Positions 1 to 10,474 of a DNA stretch of 38,668 bases are shown one piece after another. A program made the translations under genes and the position numbers. This DNA is from Pseudomonadota bacterium. Lineage in GTDB: Bacteria > Pseudomonadota > Alphaproteobacteria > Acetobacterales > Acetobacteraceae. Below the pieces are notes generated by a model. That model was not told the DNA's origin. It saw nothing but the letters and a program-made list of their open reading frames with translations, and made no database searches. Where the stretch lies: positions 16,240 to 54,907 of the forward strand of contig JABBOH010000030.1 of the NCBI GenBank assembly GCA_019351895.1, in the 5' to 3' direction. Each line of letters opens with the position of its first letter. Position 1 is the first letter of the stretch.

Positions 1-1
1 C

Positions 2-802
2 GCGGCGACGACCGGCCCCGGGCTGATCGGCGGCCTCCTCGTGGGCGCGGGCTTCGGCAAGGGCATGGCCCTGGCCGCAGGTATTCCGTTCATCGCCGTC
101 AACCATCTCGAAGGCCACGCGCTGACGGCAAGGCTGCCCGGCTTGGTGCCGGGGGGTGTCGCCTTCCCTTATCTCCTTCTGCTGCTGTCGGGTGGTCATT
201 GCCAATGCGTTTCCGTCACCGGTGTGGGGCAGTACCGCCGGCTGGGCGGTACCATCGACGACGCGGTGGGCGAGGCTTTCGATAAGGTGGCGAAACTTCT
301 TGGCCTGCCACTGCCGGGCGGACCTGCGCTGGAACGCATGGCGTCCGACGGCGACGACCGCGCTTTCGCCTTTCCGCGCCCGCTGCTGGGCCGGCCGGGT
401 TGCGATTTCAGCTTCTCGGGCCTCAAGACCGCCGTCGCGCAAACAGTGGCGACGCTCCCCGCCGGCCCGATCGCGCCCGCAATCTGCGCCGACATCGCCG
501 CGAGCTTCCAGGCGGCGGCCGCCGAGGTGCTGGCGGACCGCGCCGAACATGCGTTGGCCATGACGCCGGAAGCGACGCGGCTCGTCGTCGCCGGAGGCGT
601 CGCCGCCAACCGGACCATCCGCCGCGCGCTGGCGGAGGTGGCCGACCGGCACGGGCTGACCATGGTCGCGCCACCGCTGCGCTACTGTGGAGACAACGCA
701 GTGATGATCGGCTGGGCCGCGATCGAGCGGCTGCGGGCCGGACTTGCGGAGGACGGCATGGATCGCCGTCCTCAGCCGCGCTGGCCGCTGACCGAGCTTT
801 GA
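2..802 (+). CDS. tsaD: tRNA N6-adenosine threonylcarbamoyltransferase TsaD, 5'-truncated by the window
   Basis: TsaD transfers the threonylcarbamoyl group to A37 of tRNAs that read ANN codons, as part of the TsaB/TsaD/TsaE machinery in the cytoplasm. The frame is already open at base 2, so the N-terminus lies outside the window and 266 residues are visible. They begin in the conserved glycine-rich segment ([11 protein letters not shown]). Then come the metal-binding HLEGH motif, the central LLLLSGGH segment, the [17 protein letters not shown] block and the C-terminal [11 protein letters not shown] block, all hallmarks of the Kae1/Qri7/TsaD family. The C-terminal half matches the family's usual layout with no frameshift. 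About 110 bases separate it from the next gene on the same strand. Confidence 0.96.
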   Translation, partial: AATTGPGLIGGLLVGAGFGKGMALAAGIPFIAVNHLEGHALTARLPGLVPGGVAFPYLLLLLSGGHCQCVSVTGVGQYRRLGGTIDDAVGEAFDKVAKLLGLPLPGGPALERMASDGDDRAFAFPRPLLGRPGCDFSFSGLKTAVAQTVATLPAGPIAPAICADIAASFQAAAAEVLADRAEHALAMTPEATRLVVAGGVAANRTIRRALAEVADRHGLTMVAPPLRYCGDNAVMIGWAAIERLRAGLAEDGMDRRPQPRWPLTEL

Positions 803-914
803 CGGGACATACCATACCCGAAACGTGACCCGCAGAACCGACCCATGATTTTGCCGCGACACCAAATCTCAAGGCGACTGTGCTTTAATGTCAGGCGCCT
901 AAACTCGGTCGGTC

Positions 915-1976
915 GTGAGGTTGCAGGTGCTCTATCAGGGACGTTCGCGAATACCGGCATGGTCCCGTTGCTCCCGCTTAGCCGGGCTCTGGATCGTGGC
1001 GCTCGCCCTGACAGGCTGCGCCGCTGGCGATAGCGACGCCGCGACCGGCGCGACCTCCGCCGTGGTGGAGGGGCTGGTCGATACACCGGGCGCCGCGATG
1101 CAATTCGCGCCAGGCACTCCTCCTCTGATGACCGAGGAGGGCGTTGTCTCAACCGCCGGCCCGGTCAGCATCGTGCGTCCCGCCGCCTACCTGCCGTCGG
1201 CGCCCGAGGACGCCGATCAGCCCGCGCCTGCCACCGTGGCCGCAGAGGCGGCACTCCTGCGGGAAGCGATGACGCGCGAAGTTCCGCATGAGGTCGATCT
1301 CACGCCGGCGCATCGGCAGTCGCTGGTCGCGCTCGCGCAGCAGATGGCGGTAGCCGATCACCTGTTCGTCCGCAAACCCGAACTCGTTCTAATCGTCGAT
1401 CGTGCGCCCACCGCGCAGTTGCTGGCGATGACCCTCGCCCGGCCTGATGGCGACTGGCAGGTCCTCGGGACCATGCATGTCTCGACCGGCAAGCCCGGAC
1501 GACGCGAACATTTCAAAACGCCGGTCGGCGTTCTGCTGAACGACGGTTCGGAAATCGGCTATCGCGCGCAAGGCACCTATAACGAGAACCACATCCGCGG
1601 GCTCGGCGTGAAGGGCATGCGCGTCTGGGATTTCGGCTGGCAGACCACCGACGACTGGCGCACGCCCGGCTCCACCATGGACGTTCGCGTCGAGATGCAC
1701 GCGACCGATCCGGCTGTGCTGGAGCAGCGCATCGGCCGCGCTGACTCGGAAGGCTGCATCCGGCTGCCGGACGCGCTGAACCGGTTCCTCGACCGCCACG
1801 GCATCATCGATGCGGACATCGAACGGATGGCCCAGACCGATGCGGGCTACCGCGCGCTGCTGTCGCCCGAATTACAGCCGACGCCGCTCGCGGGGGATGC
1901 CGTCATCGTCGTCGATACTTCGGAGCCCTGGGCGCGCCCCTACCCGCCCGAGACGAACCTCGCCCTTGGCGACTGA
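915..1976 (+). CDS. L,D-transpeptidase (YkuD) domain lipoprotein
   Basis: Predicted 353-residue exported protein with a C-terminal YkuD (L,D-transpeptidase catalytic) domain, roughly residues 155-300. Such enzymes cross-link peptidoglycan or attach proteins to it. The GTG start at 915 gives an N-terminus with an arginine-rich stretch, a hydrophobic segment and a lipobox (LTGC, Cys35), so I infer a lipoprotein. Residues 40-130 look disordered and Ala/Pro rich. In the catalytic region a His (262) is followed 15 residues later by S278-E279-G280-C281-I-R; Cys281 would be the nucleophile. The family norm is S/T-H-G-C, so the second His is Glu here. The start is not certain because no ATG is in frame before the hydrophobic segment. 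The gene converges on popZ. Confidence 0.82.
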   Translation: MRLQVLYQGRSRIPAWSRCSRLAGLWIVALALTGCAAGDSDAATGATSAVVEGLVDTPGAAMQFAPGTPPLMTEEGVVSTAGPVSIVRPAAYLPSAPEDADQPAPATVAAEAALLREAMTREVPHEVDLTPAHRQSLVALAQQMAVADHLFVRKPELVLIVDRAPTAQLLAMTLARPDGDWQVLGTMHVSTGKPGRREHFKTPVGVLLNDGSEIGYRAQGTYNENHIRGLGVKGMRVWDFGWQTTDDWRTPGSTMDVRVEMHATDPAVLEQRIGRADSEGCIRLPDALNRFLDRHGIIDADIERMAQTDAGYRALLSPELQPTPLAGDAVIVVDTSEPWARPYPPETNLALGD

Positions 1977-2003
1977 CCGCGGACCGGCACAGCGGACCTC
2001 GCT

Positions 2004-2873
2004 TCAGATACCCGGGCGACCGATCAGGCGCGTGATCTCGGCCCGCACGAGGCGCTCGACCAGAGGCGGAAGGTTCTCATCGAGCCAGGTCTTCAGAAGC
2101 GGCCGCAACTCGGACCGTACGACATCCTCGATCGTCGGAGAGGCTGTGGAGGGCGCCGCCTTCAGCAGGGCCAGCCGCTCCTCGCCCAGTTGCTTGAGCA
2201 AAGCGTCGACCGAAGCCGCCGCCGCTGCCGCGGCCGCTGGCGCCAGCAGAGCCTCGATCGTCTGCGCCGTGACCGCTACCGGCTCCGCAGGTAGCGCCGA
2301 GCCAGGCATCGTGTTGCCTGGCACACCAGACGCATTCGTGTCGGCCGCGACCGTGCCAGCCGCTTTTGTCTCGGCCGCATTCGTGTCGGCCGCGACCGTG
2401 CCAGCCGCATTTGTATCGGCTGCGTTCGTGCCGGGAGCACGGCTTTCGGCAGGTTCGGTCCCCGGATTCGGGCGCTCCGACGCACCTGCGGGCGCCACAG
2501 TAATATCGGGCGCGTCCGTCACGGGCCTAATCGCTTCAGCGACTTTCGCCTCGGGCACCTTTAGATCGGGCGCCCTTGCCTGGGGCGCCTCTGCCTCGGG
2601 TGGTTTCGCCCGCAAATTCCTGGGCTCGGCTGGCTCGCCCGAGGGCGGGCGTTGGCGCGCATCCCCGACCGCCATGCTGGCGTCCAGGATCAGCACCGTC
2701 TCGGCACTCGTCGGAGTGCGAGGTTTGCCCGCGTCCGCGGACGCGTCCGGCGGAGGTGGTGCGCCGCCATCCTGCAGCCGCGATTGCTCATCCAGCATGA
2801 TGCGCCGGATGGAGGCCAGGATGTCGTCCATGCTCTGGTCATCTTCAGGCGGCTCGCCTGACGTCGGCGTCAT
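2004..2873 (-). CDS. popZ: PopZ-like cell pole-organising protein (DUF2497)
   Basis: PopZ forms a polar scaffold that captures ParB-parS and recruits cell-cycle regulators in alphaproteobacteria. The 289-residue protein has the family's two conserved ends. At residues 15-30 is the N-terminal helix SMDDILASIRRIM, used for client binding. At about 246-285 is the C-terminal oligomerisation block (TIEDVVRSELRPLL, then WLDENLPPLVERLVRAEI). The middle is long, acidic, Pro/Ala/Thr rich and presumably disordered. It contains a 15-residue repeat rich in NAADT/AAGTV units. The gene follows tolC by 36 bases on the same strand, the order commonly seen in alphaproteobacteria. The usual downstream valS is absent here; a convergent L,D-transpeptidase gene lies there instead. 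Confidence 0.9.
   Translation of the reverse strand: MTPTSGEPPEDDQSMDDILASIRRIMLDEQSRLQDGGAPPPPDASADAGKPRTPTSAETVLILDASMAVGDARQRPPSGEPAEPRNLRAKPPEAEAPQARAPDLKVPEAKVAEAIRPVTDAPDITVAPAGASERPNPGTEPAESRAPGTNAADTNAAGTVAADTNAAETKAAGTVAADTNASGVPGNTMPGSALPAEPVAVTAQTIEALLAPAAAAAAAASVDALLKQLGEERLALLKAAPSTASPTIEDVVRSELRPLLKTWLDENLPPLVERLVRAEITRLIGRPGI
2331..2408 (-). repeat. 45-bp-period direct repeat inside popZ
   Basis: A 33-base segment at 2331-2363 recurs exactly at 2376-2408, a period of 45 bases or 15 codons. It encodes the Ala/Thr/Asp/Asn-rich repeats in the disordered linker of PopZ. The reading frame is preserved, so copy-number change would alter linker length by whole repeats. Confidence 0.85.
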
Positions 2874-2909
2874 GGCGCTACGGCTCCGGCGACGTTCATC
2901 CTGCCCCCA

Positions 2910-4352
2910 TCAGCGATTGTTGTGGCGAAGGTTGTCGACCGGGCCGCCGTTCGGATCGCCGACCATGTTGGCAGTCGGATCGCCGGTGCCGACCCAGGCA
3001 TCCTTAACCGCCCGGTAGTAGGCGTTGTCGTCGTAGAGCGGCACGTGCAGCCCCACGTCACGCGCGGTAAAGCGACCGATGGCGGCTGCCACGTTGTAGG
3101 AGTCGGTCACCAGGTTGGCGAGGTTCTGCACGAGCGTCACCTGCGACTGCAGCAGCAGTTGCTGGGCATTCAGCACGTCGAGCGTCGTGCGGCTGCCGAC
3201 GATCGCCTCACGCTCGGTGCCGTCCAGCGCGATCTCGTTGGCCGCGATTTCCGCCCGCGTGCTGGTGATGGTCGCGCGCGTCGCGACCAGCGTCTCCCAA
3301 TACTGCTCGGCATTCTGGATCGCGGTCCGCCGCGCCACATCGAGCTGCTGGCGGTAGTATTCGCGTTCCTGTACCGCCTGGCGGATCGCCGCGTATTCGG
3401 CGCCGCCCTGGTAGAGCGGCCAGGAGAGGCTCGCCAGCACCTCCGCGCCCTTGCTGATGTATCCGGCCTGAACGGACCCGGACTGATCATACACCTGCCC
3501 CTGCAGGGCGAGCGTCGGCATCAGCCTGCTCCAGGCGAGGTCGACCGCGTCCGCGGCTGCGGTCTGGTTAAAAAGCGCCTGCACGACCGATGGGTTGTTG
3601 GCAGCCGCCTCGGCCGCCGCCGCCTGCTTGCTGCCGACGGGAAGCGCGAGGGGCTGCGGCGGCGTCAGCTTGCCGGGCACAGAACCGATGACCGCCTCAT
3701 AGGTCGCCCTCGCCGTCTGCAGATTGCCCTGAGACGTCTGCACCTGGGCCTCGGCCTGGGCGAGCGCGCTCTCGCTCTGCGCCACGTCCGTGCGGGTGAT
3801 CTCGCCGACGCTGAAGCGGTCCTGCGTCGCCTTCAGCTGCTCCTTCAACACCTGCGCGTTGTTGATCGCGAGTGCCAGGAGCTGCTGATCCTCGATGACC
3901 GTGACATAGGCCGAGACTGCGTTCGTGAAGACCTGCTGCTCCACGTTGATCAGGTTGGCGCGTTCGGCCTTCACCTTGGCGACGGCCTGCGCCGTCTGCG
4001 CTTTGGTCTGGCCGCCGCGATAGATGTTTTCCGTCACCGTCGCGGCGATGGTGCCGAGCGGATGGTCCTCGCTGGAGGTCACGGTGCCCGATCCGCCGAA
4101 GACACGTGACGTGGGCGACGTGATGGAGCCCTGCGTGTAGCCCGCCGTGCCGCTGACAGTCACCTGAGGCCGCCACCCCGCCAGCGCCTGCGGCACGCCT
4201 TCATCGGTGGCCCGGAGATTGGCGCGCTCGGCCTGCAAGGTCGGGTTATTGGCGTAAGCCTCTGCCAGGGCCTGCTTCAGGGTCTGCGCCGCCGCGGGCG
4301 ATGCGGCCCCGAGGAGGCCGAGCCCGATCAGAATGCCAATACGTGAAATCAT
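2910..4352 (-). CDS. tolC: TolC-family outer membrane channel protein
   Basis: TolC trimers form the outer-membrane/periplasmic duct for tripartite efflux pumps and type I secretion. From the ATG at 4352 the protein is 480 residues, with a clear signal peptide (MISRIGILIG, then a hydrophobic run ending ASPAAA before QTL). The mature part starts with the TLKQALAEAYANNPTL segment typical of the family. Two internally repeated outer-membrane-efflux (OEP) domains follow, with long coiled-coil helices rich in Gln/Ala and TRTDVAQSESALAQAEAQ-type helical sequence. In-frame ATGs at 4361 and 4397 are possible, but the signal peptide fits best from 4352 or 4361. It precedes popZ by 36 bases and probably shares its transcript. 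Confidence 0.93.
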   Translation of the reverse strand: MISRIGILIGLGLLGAASPAAAQTLKQALAEAYANNPTLQAERANLRATDEGVPQALAGWRPQVTVSGTAGYTQGSITSPTSRVFGGSGTVTSSEDHPLGTIAATVTENIYRGGQTKAQTAQAVAKVKAERANLINVEQQVFTNAVSAYVTVIEDQQLLALAINNAQVLKEQLKATQDRFSVGEITRTDVAQSESALAQAEAQVQTSQGNLQTARATYEAVIGSVPGKLTPPQPLALPVGSKQAAAAEAAANNPSVVQALFNQTAAADAVDLAWSRLMPTLALQGQVYDQSGSVQAGYISKGAEVLASLSWPLYQGGAEYAAIRQAVQEREYYRQQLDVARRTAIQNAEQYWETLVATRATITSTRAEIAANEIALDGTEREAIVGSRTTLDVLNAQQLLLQSQVTLVQNLANLVTDSYNVAAAIGRFTARDVGLHVPLYDDNAYYRAVKDAWVGTGDPTANMVGDPNGGPVDNLRHNNR

Positions 4353-4655
4353 GAACCCCATTCCAATCTTCGACGCGAACCGGCTTGGCCGGAACACGTC
4401 CTACGCGTTCGAGCGAGCCGGTAGAGCCTGCTCAAGGCTATCCCGCAGCGCGGCGCGCGTGACCCCGGGACAAGCCCATGGAAAGACCAGTCCCCCGCAT
4501 TTGCCACAGGATCAGACCCAAAGGCCAATTCTTTAGGATAAATGGCCAAGATCGGCCGGAAGGGTTCCGGCGTCCATGCAGCAGCCCCGCTGCCCGCCGC
4601 CTGCTCGGGCCCGGCACCGCGGCTTTCTAAGGTCAATGATCCGTCCATCCGTCCG
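4353..4655. other. Intergenic region between pcm-like gene and tolC
   Basis: About 300 bases with no supported gene. It should contain the tolC promoter on the minus strand, but I cannot point to a convincing -35/-10 pair. A small 7-bp hairpin with a 3-nt loop lies at 4555-4571 (GCCGGAA / TTCCGGC), with no T-run on either side, so it is not a standard intrinsic terminator. I looked for riboswitch motifs and found none I could support. Confidence 0.5.
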
Positions 4656-5333
4656 TCAAAAATGAAACTCCGACACCGTCTCGAACCCCGGCAGCATGGC
4701 GGTGGTGCAGTCGAAGGCACGAGCGAAGGCGAGCCCCGCCCCCTGCCGCTCGCCCAGAACGGCGACACCGGGAGCGCCGGGCCTTCCGAGCACAGTGACC
4801 AGCCGCCCCGTATTGGGCCGCAGTTGCTGGGCGAAGCCCTCCGGCACAGCCTCTACCGCGCCTTGAATGAAGATCGCGTCCCAGGGCTGCACGCCGGGCA
4901 GCCCGTCGCGGGGCGGCCCCTGATGAAAGACGACCGGGGCGCTCGCCCCCGCCAGCGCCGCGCGACCGATCGCGAGCAGCCACTCATCCTGGTCGAGCGC
5001 CGTCACGCGCGCGCCGCAGCGAGCCAGCAAGGCGGCGCCGTAGCCACTGCCGGCGCCGACCACGAGCACCCGCTCGCCCGTCACGGGCCCGAGCAATTGC
5101 AGCAGACGCGCCAGGGCAAGCGGCGCCATGAGCACCCGTCCGCCGCCGAGCTGCACGTCCTGGTCGGCATAGGCCAAAGTCCAGAGAGACGGCGGAAGGA
5201 ATTGTTCGCGCGGCACCTCCCGCATGGCGTCCAGCAACGAAGCGTTGCTGACCTTGTTGGGGCGGAGCTGGCTATCGACCATGAACTGCCGGGCGGCTGC
5301 GAAGGGAAGTGTCGTGCTGGCCATCATCTCCAC
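4656..5333 (-). CDS. Protein-L-isoaspartate O-methyltransferase-like protein (Pcm family)
   Basis: SAM-dependent methyltransferase of the Pcm family, 225 residues. The family repairs isoaspartyl residues by carboxyl methylation. Seen: an N-terminal FMVDSQLRPNKV segment characteristic of the alphaproteobacterial group, MREVPREQFLP, and a glycine-rich SAM-binding motif VVGAGSGYG at about residues 91-99. The substrate-binding loop reads GGGRVLMAP where true Pcm enzymes have T-x-S-x-P. The conserved Ser is therefore missing, and repair activity is doubtful. The gene sits upstream of tolC-popZ on the same strand, as in other alphaproteobacteria, but about 300 bases separate it from tolC. Confidence 0.85.
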   Translation of the reverse strand: MEMMASTTLPFAAARQFMVDSQLRPNKVSNASLLDAMREVPREQFLPPSLWTLAYADQDVQLGGGRVLMAPLALARLLQLLGPVTGERVLVVGAGSGYGAALLARCGARVTALDQDEWLLAIGRAALAGASAPVVFHQGPPRDGLPGVQPWDAIFIQGAVEAVPEGFAQQLRPNTGRLVTVLGRPGAPGVAVLGERQGAGLAFARAFDCTTAMLPGFETVSEFHF

Positions 5334-5490
5334 CGGGTCGCGAAAGCGCAGCGGCCTTCATAGCGGTGCCGTGAGGCAGCGCCAAGCGCGCCTCCCACGG
5401 CTCCCCATTCCGAGTCGAGCCTCGCGGCTCTCGGGCAGCGGTTGATCTTGACCCGCGGCTCGGTGGATCGGATAAGCCTCCGGCGTGCGG

Positions 5491-5564
5491 GGTCCCGTGG
5501 CAGAGTGGTGATGCAACGGACTGCAAATCCGTGAATCCCGGTTCGATTCCGGGCGGGACCTCCA
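5491..5564 (+). tRNA. tRNA-Cys (anticodon GCA)
   Basis: A full cloverleaf can be folded. The acceptor stem GGTCCCG pairs with CGGGACC. The five-pair anticodon stem ACGGA/TCCGT encloses loop CTGCAAA, with anticodon GCA at 5523-5525. The T arm is CCCGG-TTCGATT-CCGGG. The discriminator base is T, as expected for tRNA-Cys, and CCA (5562-5564) is encoded in the DNA. It is divergent from the pcm-like gene. Confidence 0.97.
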
Positions 5565-6004
5565 AAAGCGGCCTATGACGGGTGGCCCCGCCGCACGTCG
5601 GCCGGTAGCGGCTATGTCTGGAAAATCATTGACTTTCCGTGCCGCAAAAGGCGATATCGCTTCCGACGCGATCGTTCATCCGTGCGGACCCGAGTGGTCC
5701 GGGCGGCTATCCGTTCGTTCGCCATGCATCCCGCCGCCGGCGTCAGGCGTGCGGCACGGCCTCGAAATCGACGCCAGACCACCACAGGATCAGATCCTCT
5801 TTGTCTCTACACGCAGCGTCCTCAGCGGACGCACAAGGTTCATCATCGACGGCTCAGAATGCCGCCGCCACGGACAGCGCCGCGACCGTGCCCCAGGTGG
5901 ATAACGGCCCCGCGAATAGGTCCTCCGAGGACGTGGCGTCCTCGGGTCAGCGCTCCGCGGATGCGGCGGCGACCGGCGCCGATGCCGACGCGCCGGATGA
6001 GCGC
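5565..6004. other. Leader region between tRNA-Cys and the DEAD-box helicase
   Basis: About 440 bases without a certain gene. The helicase frame stays open upstream as far as a GTG at 5639. From about 5860 onward the codons are GC-rich at third positions and encode an acidic Ala/Ser/Asp-rich tail, so the helicase may start earlier than 6005, for example at GTG 5888 or TTG 5801. Before about 5800 the sequence does not look coding. I see no tRNA, repeat or riboswitch signature here. Confidence 0.45.
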
Positions 6005-7604
<1,600 letters not shown>

Positions 7605-7624
<20 letters not shown>

Positions 7625-8957
7625 TCCCAGCGCCGTCCAAAGCCCCCGGACGCTGATCCGCACGCGGATCGGCGGCATCGGCGGCGATGGCGACGGCGTC
7701 GGGCGGCTGTCCGACGGGCGGCCGCTGTATCTCCCCTACACCCTGCCGGACGAGTTGGTGGAGGCTCGTGCCGAGCTTCGGCGCGGCGGCGGTATGGCAG
7801 GCGTGGCGGAGGCGATCCTCGAGCCCAGCGCCGAGCGTGTGTCACCGCCCTGCCCCCATTTCGGCGTGTGCGGCGGCTGCACCCTGCAACATTGGGGCCG
7901 AGCCGCGCTCGACCGCTGGAAGTCGGCCGAACTCGCCGCCGCGCTCGCCGCTGCCGGCTACCCGGACGCGCCGCTCCAACCGCTCGTGCCGAGCGGTCCC
8001 GGCACCCGCCGCCGCGTCGATCTCGCCATTCGCAAGCAGGGCGGCGTCGTGCTCGGCTTCCACAGGCACCGGGCGGCCGATGTCGTCCCGATCGAGGCCT
8101 GTCTCGTCGCCGCACCGACGATCGTGGCCCTCCTCGAACCATTGCGCGGCGTCATCCAGCGCTTGCAGGCGATCCGGCGCGAGGCGAGCTGCGCCATCAA
8201 CATCCTCGATACCGGCCCCGATCTCCTGTTCCGCACCGATGGCGAGCTTGCGGCCTCGGATCGCCGTCTGCTGGCGGCCTTCGCGACGGCTCACGGGATC
8301 CCGCGCATCGCCTGGGCGCGCGGAGACGGCGACATCGAGCTCGCGGCCCAGCTGGGGCCCGTCGCGGTGACGCTCGCCGGCGTTGTCGTCGCCCCTCCGC
8401 CTGGGGCGTTCCTGCAGGCGACGGCGGAGGGGGCCGCGGCGATCACCGCCGCTGTGCTGGCGGCCCTGCCCGCAGGTCTGCGGCCCAGAGACCGGGTGGT
8501 CGAACTGCATTCCGGCTGCGGCACGCTGACTTTCGCCATCGCCCGCCATGCCCGCGTCACCGCCTATGAGGGGGATGCCGGAGCGGTCGCGGCGCTGACC
8601 CGCGCCGCCGGACAGGCTGGGCTGCACGGCACTGTTCTCGCCCAGCTCCGCGACCTCAACCGCCAGCCCCTCGGCGAGCCGGAGTTGCGGGACGCCGCCG
8701 CCATAGTTCTCGACCCGCCCTTCGGCGGCGCACTCACCCAGACGGAGGCGATCGCCGCTTCGGCGGCCACGCGCGTGATCTACGTGAGTTGCAGCCCGGC
8801 GGCTCTGGCACGCGATGCCGCGGTCTTGCAGGGCGCGGGCTTTGCGCTCGCCTCGGCCGCCCCTATCGATCAGTTCCTGTGGTCGAGCCGCCTCGAAAGT
8901 GTATGCGTCTTCACCCGGCCGCCCCGGCCGCGGCGCGCTTTCCGGTCGCCCCGATAA
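7605..8957 (+). CDS. Class I SAM-dependent RNA (uracil-5-)methyltransferase, TrmA/RlmC/RlmD family
   Basis: Predicted to methylate C5 of a uridine in tRNA or 23S rRNA. It has the family architecture: an N-terminal TRAM-like beta domain (residues 15-75), an iron-sulphur site with Cys83, Cys89, Cys92 (CPHFGVCGGC) and Cys165, and a C-terminal Rossmann domain. The SAM motif is ELHSGCGTLTF (about 299-309). The nucleophile is Cys395 in YVSCSP, and the usual catalytic Glu follows near the end (SRLESV). The motif normally written DPPR reads DPPFGG here. Which RNA position it modifies cannot be decided from sequence. The ATG at 7605 overlaps the helicase gene by 20 bases. Confidence 0.88.
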
Positions 8958-9070
8958 TCGATCGGCTTACGGGCGTTGACGGCGGCGTTCCACCATCCCA
9001 TGACTTGCGTTCCTCGTCCGGTCAGCCGGATCGCATTAAGGACGCTGACGCTGCGCGCCGAAAGATCCGT

Positions 9071-10474
9071 ATGCCCGAACGCGATGTAGCCGAAGCGGAC
9101 GCGCTCCACAGGCTGGATCATTGGCGGGAATGTCCCGATTGCGGGCTGCTCTCGACCTTGCCGGAAATGGCGCCCGGCCTCGTCGCCGAATGTCCACGCT
9201 GCGGCAAAGACCTGTGGCGGATGCTGCGCTCGCCCTTCAGCTTTCCCATTGCCTGCGGGATTTCCGGTATCCTCTTCTATCTCTTTGCCCTCGTGGCTCC
9301 GTTCCTGGAGATCTCCGCCTATGGGCGGTTCCAGCTCGCGCGGCTGGAGACCGGGCCCGACAGCCTGATCGCCCAAGGCTTCGGCATGCTGGGGCTGTTG
9401 GTGATGCTGGTGACCGCGGTCTTTCCCGGGGTGAAGCTCGGGATCATGCTGGTGACGCTGGTCGGGCTGGAGACCGGCGCGGTGCCCGCGCGTCTCATGG
9501 TCCTGCTGTACCGCTGGTACCACCGCATTACCCCCTGGTCGATGATCGACGTCTATCTGCTGGGTTTCCTGGTTGCCTACACCCGGCTCATCGCCATCGC
9601 GCATGTCGACCTCGACACCTCCCTCTATGCGCTGATCGGGCTGATGGTCTCGATGGCCGCCGCCGACGGGTCGATCGACCAGGAAGCCGTCTGGCGCGCC
9701 TTGGAGGTCGCGGAGACGCGGGCTGAGGAGCGCTTCCTGCGCGACCATCCGCGCGTTCGCCGCCCACTGACCCCGGCGCAGCAGGAACAGATGCACCCAG
9801 CGGTCATCGGCTGCCATACCTGCCATCTCGTGAACCACGCAGAACCGGGCGACCGTTGCCGCCGCTGCCACAGCGTGCTCCACAGCCGCAAGCCGGAAAG
9901 CACGAGCCGCACCTGGGCTTTTGTGGCCGCCGCCGCCTGCCTGTACATCCCCGCCAACCTCTACCCGGTGATGGAGATCACGCAGCTGGCCAAGACGCAG
10001 ACCTTCACCATCTTCGGCGGCATCAAGGAACTCATCGACTATGGCCTGTGGCCTCTCGCCGCTCTCGTCTTCCTCGCGAGCATCACGATCCCGCTCATGA
10101 AGCTCCTGACGCTCGGCTATCTCCTGACCCAGACGCAGCGGCGGCGGGAAACGCATCTCGTCTTCCGCACGCGCGCCTTCCGGGTCATCGACTTCATCGG
10201 CCGTTGGTCGATGATCGACATCTTCATGATCTCGATCCTGGTGGCGCTGGTCCGCTTCGGCCAGCTGGCCCACATCACGGCCGAGACGGGCGCGCCCTGC
10301 TTCGCGGCGGGCGTCGTGCTCACGATGTTCGCCGTCATCACCTTCGACCCCCGGCTGATGTGGGATGTGCGCCGAGATGCCACCACCGGCCCCCAGCCTG
10401 CCTACACGACCTCCGACCCGACGACCGGGACCGCGCCACCGATGGCGATCCGCGCGAAGGATGCCTCTGCATGA
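9071..10474 (+). CDS. pqiA: Paraquat-inducible protein A (PqiA family), inner membrane
   Basis: PqiA is the polytopic inner-membrane partner of the PqiB/PqiC system, which bridges inner and outer membranes and is thought to move phospholipids. The 467-residue protein has two repeated halves, each opening with a rubredoxin-like zinc site. The first is CPDC/CPRC (Cys21, 24, 41, 44) and the second CHTC/CRRC. Each is followed by about four transmembrane segments. Both halves carry the family's WSMIDVYLLG / WSMIDIFMIS motif. The ATG at 9071 was chosen because conservation begins soon after it; the frame is open further upstream but that part overlaps the preceding methyltransferase. The stop overlaps the pqiB start (ATGA). 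Confidence 0.93.
   Translation: MPERDVAEADALHRLDHWRECPDCGLLSTLPEMAPGLVAECPRCGKDLWRMLRSPFSFPIACGISGILFYLFALVAPFLEISAYGRFQLARLETGPDSLIAQGFGMLGLLVMLVTAVFPGVKLGIMLVTLVGLETGAVPARLMVLLYRWYHRITPWSMIDVYLLGFLVAYTRLIAIAHVDLDTSLYALIGLMVSMAAADGSIDQEAVWRALEVAETRAEERFLRDHPRVRRPLTPAQQEQMHPAVIGCHTCHLVNHAEPGDRCRRCHSVLHSRKPESTSRTWAFVAAAACLYIPANLYPVMEITQLAKTQTFTIFGGIKELIDYGLWPLAALVFLASITIPLMKLLTLGYLLTQTQRRRETHLVFRTRAFRVIDFIGRWSMIDIFMISILVALVRFGQLAHITAETGAPCFAAGVVLTMFAVITFDPRLMWDVRRDATTGPQPAYTTSDPTTGTAPPMAIRAKDASA

Noticed and set aside
1810-3018. Plus-strand open frame across popZ
   Set aside because: Ser/Ala repeats are the complement of the PopZ linker; conserved PopZ ends are on the minus strand.
4353-4655. 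Riboswitch upstream of tolC
   Set aside because: Several GC-rich hairpins but no conserved cobalamin, TPP or SAM box sequence.
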